Positions 28,601 to 41,640 are shown, counted from the stretch's first letter. The stretch is 64,000 nt of DNA from Taxillus chinensis (GCA_023512835.1 CM042088.1:43850771-43914770); one strand, 5' to 3'. Made by a program: numbers and translations. Notes: generated by a model not told the origin, from the letters alone.

Positions 28601-29100
28601 GACATCAATGGTTTTATACGATAATATTATTTTAAAAAATAATAAATTAATAAATTTAAAATTGTTTATCATCAATAAAAAATCATTTAAACTTATTATT
28701 TTAAAAAATAATCGCACTTCAACAAAAAAATTCAAGCTAAGACAAACATAACCCATGATTTCCTCACCGAGCCAAGCCATTCATAAACATAAACATAAGA
28801 GCAATCCAGCCAAGCCATTCATTTGCTTGGATTTGAGAGATCGGATGTGACGTAGCCATAGCCCCAAACAATGATTCGACCAATCGGCTTGAACGGCGCA
28901 CATGATAGTAGTAGCCCTGACCCAGTCACATCATCACCCATTCATCCTCGCCCACAAAATCCAAATCCAAGAGATACATAAATAAATAAATAACACTCAT
29001 GATCCCACAACAACAAGATACACATAAATAAACAAACACTAGTCATAATCCATCCAAGCATCCCACCCCAAAAAAGAGAGCGTATCCCACTCTCCTCCCC
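25660..29100. other. AT-rich intergenic spacer with repeat-like patches
   Basis: No gene seen. Patches at about 26960-27130 and 27540-27660 carry AACTCAAACT- and GTTCAAGTTGAGCC-type motifs like those of dispersed plant repeats, and a related patch lies near 39960-40090. A region at about 27890-28220 has loosely inverted ends (GGTTGGCAAAACATGAAATT against GCTTGGTAATGGTAAGATAT on the opposite strand) and could be a decayed MITE. Confidence 0.4.
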
Positions 29101-29458
29101 ACCATTCATTAATCCAAGCATCACCATTCACCCCCCCAAGCAAAGCTAGCTGAGCTTAAAGAGATCAGATCACCGTCAGGTCAGAAACAAATTTTGCATT
29201 AAATCTTCATCATGCAGTCAAACATACACTGTCCCCAGGCTTTGACCCCCTCACAATCTAATGTCCCTATCGCATTCAATGATAAGTACCACCCAAAAGA
29301 AAGAATAATAATAATAATAATAATAACATAGTCTTGGGTCCTACTTTTGTTTTTTCTTCCTCGAGACAGAACTATGGGTCCCACTACAACTACTGTCCTA
29401 TTCTTATTTCCTACCCACCCCCCCTACGTACTGCATGCCAGCTACGTACCTAAAAAAG

Positions 29459-32400
29459 CTACCGGGCAGCTCCAAAATCCCATAAATGCAACGACGTGTC
29501 CTCAGCACACGCCGCCACGTGACGGTCATTTCCCGCCATGGCATACGGCAGCCCCACCCTCTCCGTCAGATTATACCGGTGATGCCCCTGCTCCGCCTCC
29601 CAAACCCTAACCGTACCCCCAGCGCACGTTAGCACGTACCCGGTATTCATGCACCCCATGTCCACCCTCCCACCAACCACGATCCGACACACCTCCTCCA
29701 TGCTGTCGGCCCGGCGCACGCTAGCTTCCCCGCCGTCATTCGCCACCACGTACGCCCCATTGCGTGCGTCCAGCGTGGCCGGCACAACCCCCATGGGGTA
29801 CTCCGCCTCTTCCCTCACCAGCAGCACCCCATTGAGGAGCTCAAAGGTGATGACTCTCCCGCTGGTGCACGCCACGGCCAATTCTCGGCTAGCGGCTCGG
29901 ACTCGACCCACAAACTCGGCCAACTCGGTGAGCAGGTGCCAACCAGGGAGGGCTTCCGGGTCGGTGAGCGTCCCGCCGGTGTAGACCACTTCCTCCGACG
30001 AGGCATCCCACACGTGGAAGGACCGACCCGGGACTCCCGCGTGGAGACCCACCCACCACCGGTTGAACCCGGTGAAGTCCACCAGGGCACCGTCGGTGAG
30101 GACGTCGCCGTGGACGGCCCTCCGCGCCGGACCCCTGCCGTCCACGTTTCCCGACACGTGGATGTCCCCGTCGAGCGAGGCGAACACGAGGCGGTCCCGG
30201 GAGAGGATGATGCCGGAGACGGCGCGGGAGAAGGGTCCCAGGCGGTTGCGGTTGCCGTCCCGCGGGTGGAGGGTGCGGGTGTGCCCAAGGGTGCTGAGGA
30301 GGAAGACCCTCACGGCGCCATCGGCGAAGCCGGCGGCGAGGTGGGTGTCGGAGAGGGCGATGCAGCGGCAGATGAGGCCCGCCTGGCTGTTTGCGTCGTC
30401 GAAGTCCAACACGGTGTGGAGGTACCTTCCCGCGTGGAAGTTGCTTGCCGTACGATGCTGGTACATGTACTCCTCTTGCCAGGTGTCGAACGTGAGGACA
30501 TCGCGGGCCCAGATGCGTCGCGTCAGGCGTCGCCACAGGCGGTCTGATCGGGAGACGGCTCGCCACGTGGAACACACCTGTATTTGATTCAAATTAATAA
30601 TAAATTTGTATATGTTAATAATACTAAACCGCGGGAGTGGTCGGGGGTGGGTACGATGAAAATAATATAAAATTAACCCCAAACGAATAAACAATACAAT
30701 AGTACAAATAATAATGAGGATCCTTAAAAAAATAAAAAAAAATGAAGGGAAAGAACATGGGCGCACATCCTATTTAAATACATTTTCTAGGAAGCCACGT
30801 ATTTAAATACCATTACTATCTTAATCTGACCACAAAAATAGCAGGCTATGGTATTTATTTGGATCTTGCTACTAACGAGAAACAAGTATGTCAAAACCAG
30901 GAATTTATATCCAAGATGATAGACGTAAACAATATTCAAACGTATTGAATATTCAACTTAAATACTAAATTTAAATGAGTCCGAGGTGAGATGTAGAATG
31001 TTGCAATCTAAGTCAATCCGGTAAGGAGCATATTTCAATTTTACGTGACTAAATTTTAATGGCCTTAGTTTCAAACAAAATTTTAAATTTAAATGAGTCC
31101 TAGAGTATGACTTTATTTTCTGTTTAAAAAAAAACGTATCTTGAAAAAACGTTATTTGTAAATCCTGGTTTAAATAAAATCTTGTGTTTAAATTTCTTTT
31201 TTGTTATTTTTTAAAAATATAAGTACAAATAAATTTTTACTAATCATAAATAATTTTAAATTATTTAAATATATAAATTTTAAAAACAATTTTATTTTCA
31301 AAAATAATACCATTTTATCAAAAGATTTAAGTTATTATTATATTTTTCTATTTTCTTCTATTTTATTGTCTAAACTCACCACATTAATTTCCTCTTATTT
31401 TCTTACTAACTTCTATATAAAAAAAACTAACTCTTTAAAACACATTCTTTTCTCTCCCACCAAATATGTTTACAATATCAAAACTTAAATTGCAACTTCA
31501 ATAAAAATTTAAAAACCTAAACCCAAAATCAAAAACATATACCGAACGCCTCCAACATTAAGTTAGACACAAAAGTTTAGATTTTAGGATCAGGGGATTA
31601 TCAATTTGTGTAAAATCTTAAAATTAAATTCAAAATCTAGAATTCATCTAGAGATTTCAAGGAATTTCAATATTGAAATAGTTTTGAACCGTCCAAATAA
31701 GGGATAAGATCAAAATCTAGATTTTGACAGCCTTTGGAACAATGCATGCGGGGTAGGTTCGTAGAAAATGAATGAAAGCATTTTCTAACACAGCCAATAT
31801 TTGGAATAATAAAAAAAAAGTCAATATTACACTATAGCATAATGAAATAACAAATATTGAGAGTAAATTATAAATATAAAGTAAAAGTATCTGAAATGAA
31901 AACTTTGTGATTTGCTTTGGGAACCAAAAAAGTGAAGTGGGGTTGCATGTGACGGAAGAGAAGGAGCAAAAATCACAGAACCAAGGGCCATGTGCGTTTA
32001 ACTTGAAACTTCTCAACGTTGTTATTACGGGAACTTGACAAAGAAAACCTGCCAGCCAATAACCTCAGAGAGACAGAGGCACCATCACCGGTGCGTGCGA
32101 CATGGTGACATTGAATCCGCAAGCACTTGCCTGCCTGCTGGTACGTGGACTACTTAGTGTAGCACCCCTATGTCACCGTAGGGCATAACCAACCATACAC
32201 AGCTAAGCACGCCTCCCCTAGGGCCTACTCTACGTTAAGGGTCAGTGACAGAGCCCCCCCAAGGTACAGTATAAAAATAAAATCCTTAATTTAAATTCTT
32301 ACCCACCCAATATTCACCAAAAAAATTTAAACCCTACTGATTTTAGTGATTGGGTCAGCCAAAACATAAAACATGTGATCCTTTGCATACTTACCCAAAA

Positions 32401-35400
32401 ATCTACATACAACCAGCTAAATACATTCAAATCCCCTATAATCATACGTACCCGTCAGGGAGGTATTTCATTTGTAGATTAAAATAGTAGTTAGGGTTTC
32501 TTTGTCACGCTTACTCCGTTTTTCTGATTATATTGAATAATATCCTAGCCTTGGTGATATCATAATATACTGTCAGTCCGGTTAAGGACAGAGGGTTAAA
32601 ATGAAAATGCGGTTTTTTAATTTTTTAAAATTGTAACCAGAACAAATATTTTTGTGCGCTTATTAGATGACTTGCTATCCTAAAATCAAATATGTTCTAA
32701 TCTCCAAATAACTCCCCAAAGTAAATAACTCCATATGCCTCTCTCAACACATATGATGACGCATTTACTCTTCACTATATAACATTTTATTATTTTAATG
32801 TGCATACATTTTGCGGGTCTAAAATCTCAATAATTGTTCTTGTAACAGTTACAATTTAAAAGATAATAAAATATTTTATATTTACATAAAATAAATTATA
32901 TAAAAGTAATTAGGTAAAATAGGTAATATAAAATTAATTAGGTAAAATAGCTCAAAAGAATAGTCGAGGATAAAATGCAAATACGGAATTTTTTTATTAT
33001 TTGTTACCATTGACCTAATGGAAAATCAATACAAATATTTTAATAAATGGTAATGAAAAAGGGTTAAAAATCCAGGTCAAAGTTCAATTTCAAATCCAGA
33101 GTTTGTTTTTCTAAAAAGAGTTTGTTTTTCAAATCCAGGTCACACGAGTTTTTAAAAGAAGAAGAAATAAGATGCATGTATACGCATTCTACAATAAAAG
33201 TTTTAACGCCTGAAAGAAAAAGATCAAAATGTTCATTAACCAGTACCTTTGACATTGATTAGAAAAAACCATTCCAATGAAGGGGTATATCTATCATACG
33301 TGAGAATTTAATTATGAATGAAAAATCAGGAAATTAAGATAAAATTATGTTACCGCATAGCAGTAGGAGGGGAATTTGATGGGAGAGTTCTATTGATCCT
33401 ATAAGATTTGAGGCAATGCGGTAAGAAAAATCTGACAACTATGGTAAGAAAAATCTAACAACGATCGATGGTAAGGAATATCGGGTCTAACAACTGTCTG
33501 GTCTGATATCAATGGGAGGGGTTGGAACTGTCTCAGCACCCTGCAGACATGCATGCGTGCTTTGTTTTTCTTTCCTGAGTCCCCAACCACCCGCTCTTCA
33601 TTTCCAATAAAGGGAGCCCTCGATAAAAGTAAAGAATCTCCCACACCCTATCAACACCTCAACACCACCCCTCTCACCTCTCTCTCCCTCTCCTCTCTTT
33701 GACCTTCAAATTCCTACCGATCAAACAACGTTGCCTTCATTAATAATATAATAGTACACACAGCTACAGACCTCCAGGCTTGCTATATCTTGCTGTCAGA
33801 TCACTTAATTTAAAATGCCTTTTTTGTCAGTCTTTTTTATCGGAATTTAAAACGCCTATAATATGCATAAATAGTTTAAAATTTACAATATTCTATTTTA
33901 TACGTCATAGTTTCTAAGTTTTGAGAAGATGTTCGTAAAGTTGGGGACCATAAGGCAGAGCCAAATATAGCACAGACAGAGTGCCAGAGATAATAGGAGA
34001 TTGAAAAGAACTCAGCAAAGCCCCTTATCCAGGGACCAGGAGATTGAGGTGATGACAAAGTAGACATGATGGGATCAACATCAATCCATTGCCATCTCTG
34101 TGTATGTGTGTGTATATAATATGTATATTAAGTTGTCCCATCCCTCTCTCCATACATTCAGCACTTGGAAAGGGAGTTTCATTCTTCACATATATATATA
34201 TATATACACAAAAAAATTCCTAACTATTCTTTTATTCTATCCCATGTGCTTTAATTGTCAGGACAGATAAAGCTTTTTGCTTTATGTTGAAGTCAATATA
34301 CACGCAGCAGCATATGATTCTTATCACATGTCGAAGTCTCACCAATTATCAATCTTAATTAAACAATAACAAACACCTGTCTTAAAACAATTTGACTTGC
34401 CCTTCTAAGCATTTTGACCTGTTTCTCTGTCCAAATATTTTTTTTGGAAATAATTCATAAATATATTTGTTTTTGTAGTTTTGTGCCATGATCTGAACTC
34501 AGAACGTTGCACAAGCCTTACTCAACACAAGACTTAATAGTATAGTACCACTAGCTAGTACTGCAGTGGTGACCCATTGGAAGTAATAAAGGCGGGAGTC
34601 AAAAGGCGGGGCACTTCTCAGACGGCAACAAAAGATGGTGCCAAGAAAGGGAAAGGCCGAAAGGGGCATTGAGATCCAAAAGCACCCTCTCTTTTATTTA
34701 CATAATCAAGACGGGTACAACATACAATGAGGAGGAGGAAGGACAGGTCCAGAAATGGATAATTTCCAAGGGGGAGGAAAACCCATATACAGCGAGCCTC
34801 GGTGAGTGCCAAGCTGAAACATAAAATCAGACACAGAAACTGAATGGCGCATAAATAGTCTCTTCGTTTTTTTTGTTGTTGTGTGTGTGAGTATGTTCTT
34901 CCTAGAAAAGGGGTACCCTTCCATTTGATATGCAGCCCCCACAAAAAACCCGAAAGAAAAGAAAGAACTTTCACTCTCACGGACATTTCCTCTGTTCTCC
35001 CATGCCCAAACTCAAAAGCTTGATTTGCAGTATATATCAATAAATTATGGTAGTGACTTAACTTCGATCCAGTTTTTCAAAATAAGCACGCACTCACGGA
35101 CAGACAGACGCTCACATGTTGTTCCATATGTGTATGTATAGACGCACAGACGACACAAGCAAAAAAAAAAAAAAAAGACAACTCAAAGGGTTTGAAGAGT
35201 GAGACCTGAAAGAGGTTGTTGAGGGCCATAGCAGCGGCGAGGCGGCCGAGGCTGAGAAAAGCGTCAATGGCGACCCGGGTGGCGAGTGCTTCGAGGAAAG
35301 GCTCCGGCCAAACTCCATTGTTGTTATTATTGCCACCGGCGGCAGAGGAGGAGGAGGAGGGATGAGGAGGAGACGACGGCGCGCGACCCCGCCTCCGGCG

Positions 35401-35451
35401 CCTGCTGCTTTCGCCACTAGTGTGCTGATGTGATGAGGAAGGAGCAGACAT
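29459..35451 (-). CDS. SAP: STERILE APETALA-like F-box / WD-repeat protein, 2 exons
   Basis: Substrate receptor of an SCF ubiquitin ligase. In Arabidopsis, SAP promotes meristemoid proliferation and organ size by destabilising PPD/KIX repressors and is needed for flower and ovule development. Exon 1 is 35451-35206 (82 codons) and exon 2 is 30577-29459 (373 codons including stop), total 454 residues, near the family size. The N-terminus is Ser/Arg-rich (SSRRRRRGRAPSS) with a short Asn run. The F-box begins at VWPEPFLEALATRVAIDAF and continues across the intron into VCSTWRAVSRSDRLWRR. After it come TWQEEYMYQHRTASNFHAGR and diverged WD-type blades (CRCIALSDTHLAAGFADGAV, ending ACAEDTSLHLWDFGAAR). 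The intron is phase 0 with acceptor ATACAG and donor GTCTCA. Exon 2 is very GC-rich compared with its surroundings, which creates long shadow ORFs in other frames. The initiator is inferred. An in-frame open stretch continues upstream, but this ATG fits the family. Confidence 0.93.
30578..35205 (-). other. 4.6 kb intron of the SAP-like gene
   Basis: AT-rich intron that interrupts the F-box. It contains a short (TA)n near 34192, scattered ORFs including one of 140 codons at 34618-35040 on the minus strand, and no recognisable nested gene. Such a long first intron may contain regulatory elements or insertions, but none could be delimited. Confidence 0.7.
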
Positions 35452-36068
35452 GAAAGAAACAGGGATTGTTGTTGTGGTTTGTTTGTTTGTTTTTTTGGGT
35501 GTGGGGGACCAAAAAGAACCAAACAACAAACTAACCCAAAAAAACCAGTCGAAAAAGACATAAACCCCTTCTCGTCTCCCGGTAGACTCCTGGAGGGCCC
35601 CCAACTGCACTTGCTTTCGCGATTGACGATTGACAATTCAACGATTCACGATTGCCACCCTTTTATCCACGTCGCTCTCTCCCTCGCCATTGCCAATGCC
35701 AACAGAAGAGGACAGATATTTTAAATATTGATTTATGATTTTTTAATAAATATTTTGGCATTAGATAATTTAAATAATTTTAAAGGGTGTTTAGTACTTG
35801 TATTATTTTTAATGTTTTAATTTCATTAGAATTTTATTAGAATTTAAATTTAAATTTTATGAGAATAAATTTTGTTTGATATGTAAAATAATATTTCTTA
35901 AAATGTGTGTATTTTAAAAATTATATTTAGTAGAAATTGATAAAAAAAATATAGTGAGTTTAATAATAAAATAGAGAAAAAAATTAAAATCAAAATGAGT
36001 TTAAAAAATATTAAAAATAGATTTGAAAACGTCTTTCGTGTATTCTTGACGTGACAATATATCTTGGC

Positions 36069-36439
36069 TTAGAGCAACTCCAAGAGGCTCTTTATTACCT
36101 ATAAATAGAGAGCCTAATGCCAAAAATGAGCTCTAATAGCCTCTTCATCAAGCTCTCTACATCTACAAATCGCTGCAGTGACTCTTCACAAATGAATAGT
36201 CACTATTCATTCTTCACATAATTTTTTATTATTTTTTATCTACTTTCCCTCTCTCCTCTCTCCTCTCTCTCCTCTCTCCTATGCAATTAATATTATTATT
36301 AATAAATTATTATTTTAATAAAAATAGAGATTAAAAAATAGAGAGGCTCTTAGAGTGTATGTTAAAAAATAGCTCTTTACATGTGATAAATTTTGCATAT
36401 GTGGAGAAAATTGTAAAGAGGCTCTTGGAATTGCTCTTA
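36069..36439. mobile_element. Tourist-like (PIF/Harbinger) MITE with TTA target duplication
   Basis: Terminal inverted repeats read GAGCAACTCCAAGAGGCTCT on the left (from 36072) and GAGCAATTCCAAGAGCCTCT as the reverse complement of the right end (to 36436). TTA flanks both ends (36069-36071 and 36437-36439), the three-base target duplication typical of PIF/Harbinger elements. The interior is AT-rich with a CTCTCTCCT tract and no ORF, so it is non-autonomous. The termini are well preserved, suggesting a fairly recent insertion. Confidence 0.85.
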
Positions 36440-36449
36440 GTCCTTTTTG

Positions 36450-39385
36450 TTAAGTTCACCATGGCAAGAAGTAATAAGATATTGTTAAGTCATGACTACA
36501 TATGAATTTTGTGTAAAATTGTTTGGGTGTAATATTGCTTAAACAAAAAACATATTAAACTTGTTTTTACAAATATTTACTTTATTTAAATAATAATTTT
36601 AATAAAAATAACACTTTACTTAAAAAATAAGTATCCCAAACACGTTTTGTAATTCGTATGCTGAATTTTACTTTTGAAAATGAAATTAGGTTTTCAATCA
36701 CGTAAATTAAACAGGTCCTAACTCACCCGAAAGAAATAAAATTGACATAGGAGGATAGTAGTATAATTCTTATGTGAAACACTATTCAACAAATTTTTTT
36801 GTCCTTTTGGCCCATTTAGGCTAATATTAGTGATTCAACTAGAACACAGTTCTTGGTACATCTCATTTTCGAATTTTCTTTGCCCATTTAAAATTTATTA
36901 ATTCGTCTCCTATTTGTAATTTTTAAAATAATGTGCTTGGAATCGAATAAGATTCACGACCATAACTCACGAATGATATTCATGACCATGTGAGATTTGA
37001 ATTTCTCCATCAACTTCACTGCCAAGATCTGAATCTACTCCTTTAAATTCCAAACAAGCCACTTACCCCACTCCCACTACTCTACCCACTACTATATCTA
37101 CGACAAAAACCTCCCCACCAAGCTTTCCCCCTTAGTACATCACTATTAAGTTCCCAGGACGGCTATTGCCCCCCAACTCTTACTCCATCGTTGCTAGTTT
37201 TTAATTAGGTTCACCGTTAACACTTATATTAGCGAGAAGGGTATTAGCTTCCTTAAGTCTGACATGTCGTAGGTCGTTTATTTCTTGAACAATTTAATTA
37301 ATTTGTAACAAAGGAAGAAGATGAAAATAAGGCTCACTTTACCCTCGATCAAAAATCAAATGAAGAAAATTTAAATAGGTTTTATTTATATTATTCAAAA
37401 ATCTTTTTTCGTTCATCCAGTTATTACAACAGATGAAGATGATGGAAAACAGAAGGCCAACATATAAACACGACATGTATAATCTTTTAGAAACGTTATA
37501 AAATGCATAATCAGAGACATAGTCATATCTCATCAATGACAAAATCGTGTCCATTGGCACAAAACAACTAAAAGTGAACAAATCTATAAACAATTATGTG
37601 CCTTCTAAATTTCTGAATGTCTTTTTTATTTTAATTGTTTAATTATTATATTTTGTAAGCAAAAGTTTATTAACATTATTTAAGACATGGTAAACCCTTT
37701 ATAAGGCATTAGAATGACTTTTGTAGAAAATTTTAATAGTTTTTAGATTATTATTGAATTAAAAATGGGGAAGAGTTCTCTTTTGTGTTCTTCATATTAA
37801 AAATTAGTATTGGGTTTGTTTTTATTCCAAGCAAGTGTCAAAAGCTTGTTTGCGAGATAGCATAGATTTTCACTTTTTAGAGTCTCGTGTAAGATTATAA
37901 TCATTTATAGGGTTATGATTAAGGGGAATTGATTGCATCAAGGTTTTGAATCCTTATTCATTCATGGAGAATTAACAAGCGTAGTTGTATACGTTTATTA
38001 TTCATACTTTTGAATAAGTCAAAACTAGGATCGTGTATGATTTCAGTTATAAGAATCTAAAATGTTTTTTATAAATCATTTTTTATAAAAAATGTAAAAA
38101 TTCTAGTATGATATAAAAAAAAATTGAAAGTGATGCTAACCAATAACACCCATACACAATTTAAAAGGGGGGGATATGTGGTTTTATTTCTAACGCATGA
38201 TTTTAAATGGGTGAGTAGACGTTTCTTTGTTTTCCCTCTCTTATAAATAACATTGCTATGGTATTAGAGAGAATCATGCCAATAAGAGCTCCAGGAGAAT
38301 TATTCGAGTGGGAAAGAGCAAAATTAAGGGAAGAAAAATTGAGCTTAATATTTGGGAATATATTTATATGTAGTTTTAGGTGTAAGTTTTGTACTAGTTT
38401 CGTATTTTTTATTGTTGGTGTTATTGTAAAATATAAGTGAAATCTCCATAGGATATTATATTTGGGCAATCTCAAATCGTGAACAAAAATTTGAAATGAA
38501 TGTCGTATCGATTATTTAATAGTGAAGTTGCTTTTATCCCATAATTTTGCTTATTCATTTTTAAAAATAATAATATAAATTTGGGTGTATTTATTTATCA
38601 TTCTAATTAAATTTTATGTAAATTACTATCGGGAAATAAGTGTAGAAATAAATAAATAAATTTATCTAAGGAGACTAAATTTTAAGTGAATACTACCAGT
38701 GAGCTTCCATTTCTTTCTTAAAAAGTTTTTTAGTGTACCAATTGTCTCCATATGAAACCAAACACAAATTCATTTTTAACAATAATTTATAAATTAAACT
38801 GGAAGATAAAAGGATAATACACTTTTAAAGGATCCATGGTGTACTAATAATTTTTTGTGTAGAAATTTACCATCATTTTTTGATAAGTCCAAACATTATA
38901 TGTGTGTGTGTGTTGCATATTTAAATTTTAATAAGTGTTGTTGGTCTAGTGACTTGGTAGATACGGCAGCGACTTCTAAATAGATCTCACATTAAAAAAA
39001 TTTTAAAAAGAAATATCTGATATTCCCTTCCCAAAAAAAAAAAGAAAAAAGAAAAAACTAGATGGCAGCGTCTTTTAAAAAAGATATTGCATATAAACAG
39101 AAAGAAAAAATCACATAAAAATATTCCGCTAGCATTCGGAGGCTCACTGGTGCTCCTTAAACTCAGATTGGCATCGTTGTTTCGTGTTGTAGCTGGGAGA
39201 CGACATAGAGGGTTCTGTTATGTGTGATGGGTTGACCTCCTCCAGTGCGATGGCTGGGAGACGATGGAGAGAGGAAGGTTTGTTTCCGTCAATGATGTAA
39301 CAGGGAGAGGAAATGATTATTTTAATTAAAAATAATATTTAGTCGGTGGTTTTTTTTTACCTAATTTATAATTTAATCGAGTCAA

Positions 39386-39424
<39 letters not shown>

Positions 39425-39430
39425 TCACCT
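36450..39430. other. AT-rich intergenic spacer, no gene seen
   Basis: No supported coding region. A patch near 38935-38980 (TTGGTCTAGTGACTTGGTAG) resembles the tRNA-like head of plant SINEs but lacks a convincing second box. An (AT)15 repeat lies at 39391-39420. Confidence 0.5.
39391..39420. repeat. (AT)n microsatellite next to a MITE
   Basis: About 15 AT units, a few bases left of the hAT-like MITE. Confidence 0.95.
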
Positions 39431-39914
39431 AACTAGTTATCATAATCAATCCCGTCCGACCTATCTGATTGGTAAACTAATGACTCAAACTGGTTTGATT
39501 GATCATTTCTGTAAAAAATTTAAAAAATTTGATTTTTTTTAAAATGATAAAATATTATTTAATTTATTTTATAATATAATTTTAATTTAAAATTAATAAT
39601 TAATATTTATATTTTACTTTAATATCCTTTTAAAATTTATTTGATTTTTTTTATTATAAATTTATATCATTAAACTTTTAAATTTACTAAGAATTTATAT
39701 TAGAAATATAATTTAAAAATAAATAGTATTATATTATAAGCATAATTTAATTTGTTAGTTTAAACTATTTATTTTATATTAATATATATTTATATATAAT
39801 TATTAATTATATAATCGGTTTGATCACTGATTCGGCGATTAAACCAGTAATCCGATAACTTGGTGCCTTAGCTGGATCGATGATCGATCCGTTTTTGATA
39901 ACTATGCACCTGAC
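39426..39914. mobile_element. hAT-like MITE, about 470 bp, with likely 8-bp target duplication
   Basis: The left terminus reads TAGTTATCATAATCAATCC (from 39434). The reverse complement of the right terminus reads CATAGTTATCAAAAACGGAT (to about 39906). Longer subterminal similarity includes ACTGGTTTGATTGATC against ACTGGTTTAATCG. The flanks are CACCTAAC on the left and CACCTGAC on the right, an 8-bp duplication with one mismatch, as hAT elements make. The centre is AT-rich with no transposase ORF. Confidence 0.75.
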
Positions 39915-40588
39915 GCTCTCTCCTTTCTTATTTATGCTTTTAAATGAGTTGACAAACTTGATAACTCACTTAATACTTGTTCAACTAAGCTCGGCTTGAG
40001 TTTGAGTTCGACATTATACAAACTCTACTTTCTACTAGTTAGGTTCAACTCGATTGATGTACAAACTCGCCTCGCCCCATTTATCGAACTACTCCCTACT
40101 TTTAAAATCTTTTATATCGTGGATGCAAGATTTGAACCCATAATTTTACCACATGTGAACATGTATCTCTATCATAACACAAGCCCCATGCGAGCATAAA
40201 TATAATAAAATATATAGATATAAATACTATTTTTACATAATAGTTTACATATTATAAAAACTTAAGTAAAAGTAAATAAATAAATAGTTTATATATAAAA
40301 ATGTTTCATAAACTATTTTATATATAAATTGATAACTATTTTGAATAAAAAAAGTATACGCAAAATATGTTTTTTTAATTACAAAAGTAATAACAAATAG
40401 AGCAAAGACATATTTGGCTAGCTCATAAACGTTTTTATATATTGCAATAGAAATTCGTAATTATATACGGTAGCAGCTCTAAGAAATGTTTTCGAGGGTT
40501 TCAAGTTAATAATTTTTTTGAAAATGTTAAAAAAACTTATTTGAGGGTATTCAGTTTTTGTTTTAAGAATATCAATATGTTTTTTGAA

Positions 40589-40905
40589 AGTCTTAGTCGA
40601 ACTGACCGTTTGTGTTGACTCGTGTCTCACATCTCTCGAGTCTAATGAAACCTGAAACTAAATCAAGAGAATGAAACTCGTTAATCTGACGGTGACCTTT
40701 TTACTAAGTAACTTGTTATTACGTGTTGACATTTTTATTAGATACATTTTTACGTTGATATTTTTGTTTATTTCAAGTCTTAGTTGAATTGGCCTTTTGT
40801 GTTTGGCCTGTGTCTCATATCGCTCGAGTCTAATGAAATTTAAATCGAATTGATCGAGGAAATAAAACTCGTTATCCTGACCTTTTCACTAAGTACATTT
40901 GCTTT
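40589..40905. repeat. Two direct copies of a dispersed repeat
   Basis: Copy 1 begins at about 40589 (AGTCTTAGTCGAACTGACC) and copy 2 at about 40774 (CAAGTCTTAGTTGAATTGGC). Both continue into TGTGTCTCA..CGAGTCTAATGAAA, AAACTCGTTA and CACTAAGTA-like segments. Offset is about 185 bp. A third diverged copy lies near 10885-10965 (CTTATATCTCTTGAGTTTGA). This shows a dispersed family rather than only a local duplication. Confidence 0.7.
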
Positions 40906-41109
40906 TAACAATTAAGGCCATTCGATTGTTTTTACTTTTTTTTTTTTTTTCAAAATAATGGTCAATTTATAATTTACCTTAAATTTATCTTAATAGAATC
41001 TTCAGATGACTTTTTTTTGTCATGCTTCAGATTTGTTTATTTTATCCAATGAAAAAAATTGTATTACACAAGAAGTAGATGAAATATGGTCTTGCCCCAA
41101 ATTGAATTG

Positions 41110-41640
41110 AGAGGCTGACGACATGTTAACAACGTTTTTTTTTTTTTTTTTTTTGGTTTATTTTTGGGCTGTTTATCCCATCTTTTCCCTTCCATGTCTT
41201 ACTTTAAAGTCAAAAGGCTGGGCTTTGTTGTCACTTTTTGGTCCAATGCTGGGCTTTCCACTCCAAGTCCCGGCCAGTCGCATCCGTAGGGGGGGGATAG
41301 GCATCATCAGACAAATATATGGATCTTCCTAGATTCTGGGCCGGTGTCACTGGCCCACAAGAGTTGTTGATAGAAAAGGTGGTTCACGCGTGAGCTCACT
41401 GCCATATTTTGATCACATTGACCGCCAGTTGCTTTGATTTGGCTGCTGTCTCCTTCTGTACTCGTAAGCGGACTGACCACTCATGAGCAGTCGGATAAAG
41501 AAGATGTGACTTAGCCTCTATCTCTCCTTCTTATCTCCCTCCCTCCGTCTCTCTCCCCCACTCTCTCTCTCTCTCTCGGTTGATGCAGCCCTTCTCAGCA
41601 GTCTGCGCGCGCCCTGGTCCACCCCAATGCTTCCAGACTC
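41110..41640. other. GC-balanced unassigned patch with CT-rich tract
   Basis: Contrasts with AT-rich flanks. It contains a poly(T), several short ORFs, then a long CT-rich tract (41515-41580) followed by a GC-rich 60 bp. This layout resembles a promoter plus leader of a gene, but no coding exon follows. It could be a dead or displaced 5' region or a non-coding RNA. Confidence 0.3.

Noticed and set aside
29889..30587. Long ORFs (157 to 228 codons) in other frames and on the plus strand inside SAP exon 2
   Set aside because: They are shadows caused by the high GC content of the real exon. Only the frame with the F-box end and WD-type motifs is coherent.
32150..32270. GC-balanced segment with tRNA-like look (GTAGCACCCC...)
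   Set aside because: No cloverleaf could be formed with proper A and B boxes and acceptor pairing, so not called a tRNA.
34618..35040. 140-codon minus-strand ORF in the SAP intron
   Set aside because: It lies wholly in the intron, is hydrophobic and low in coding bias, and has no family resemblance or splice-linked partner.
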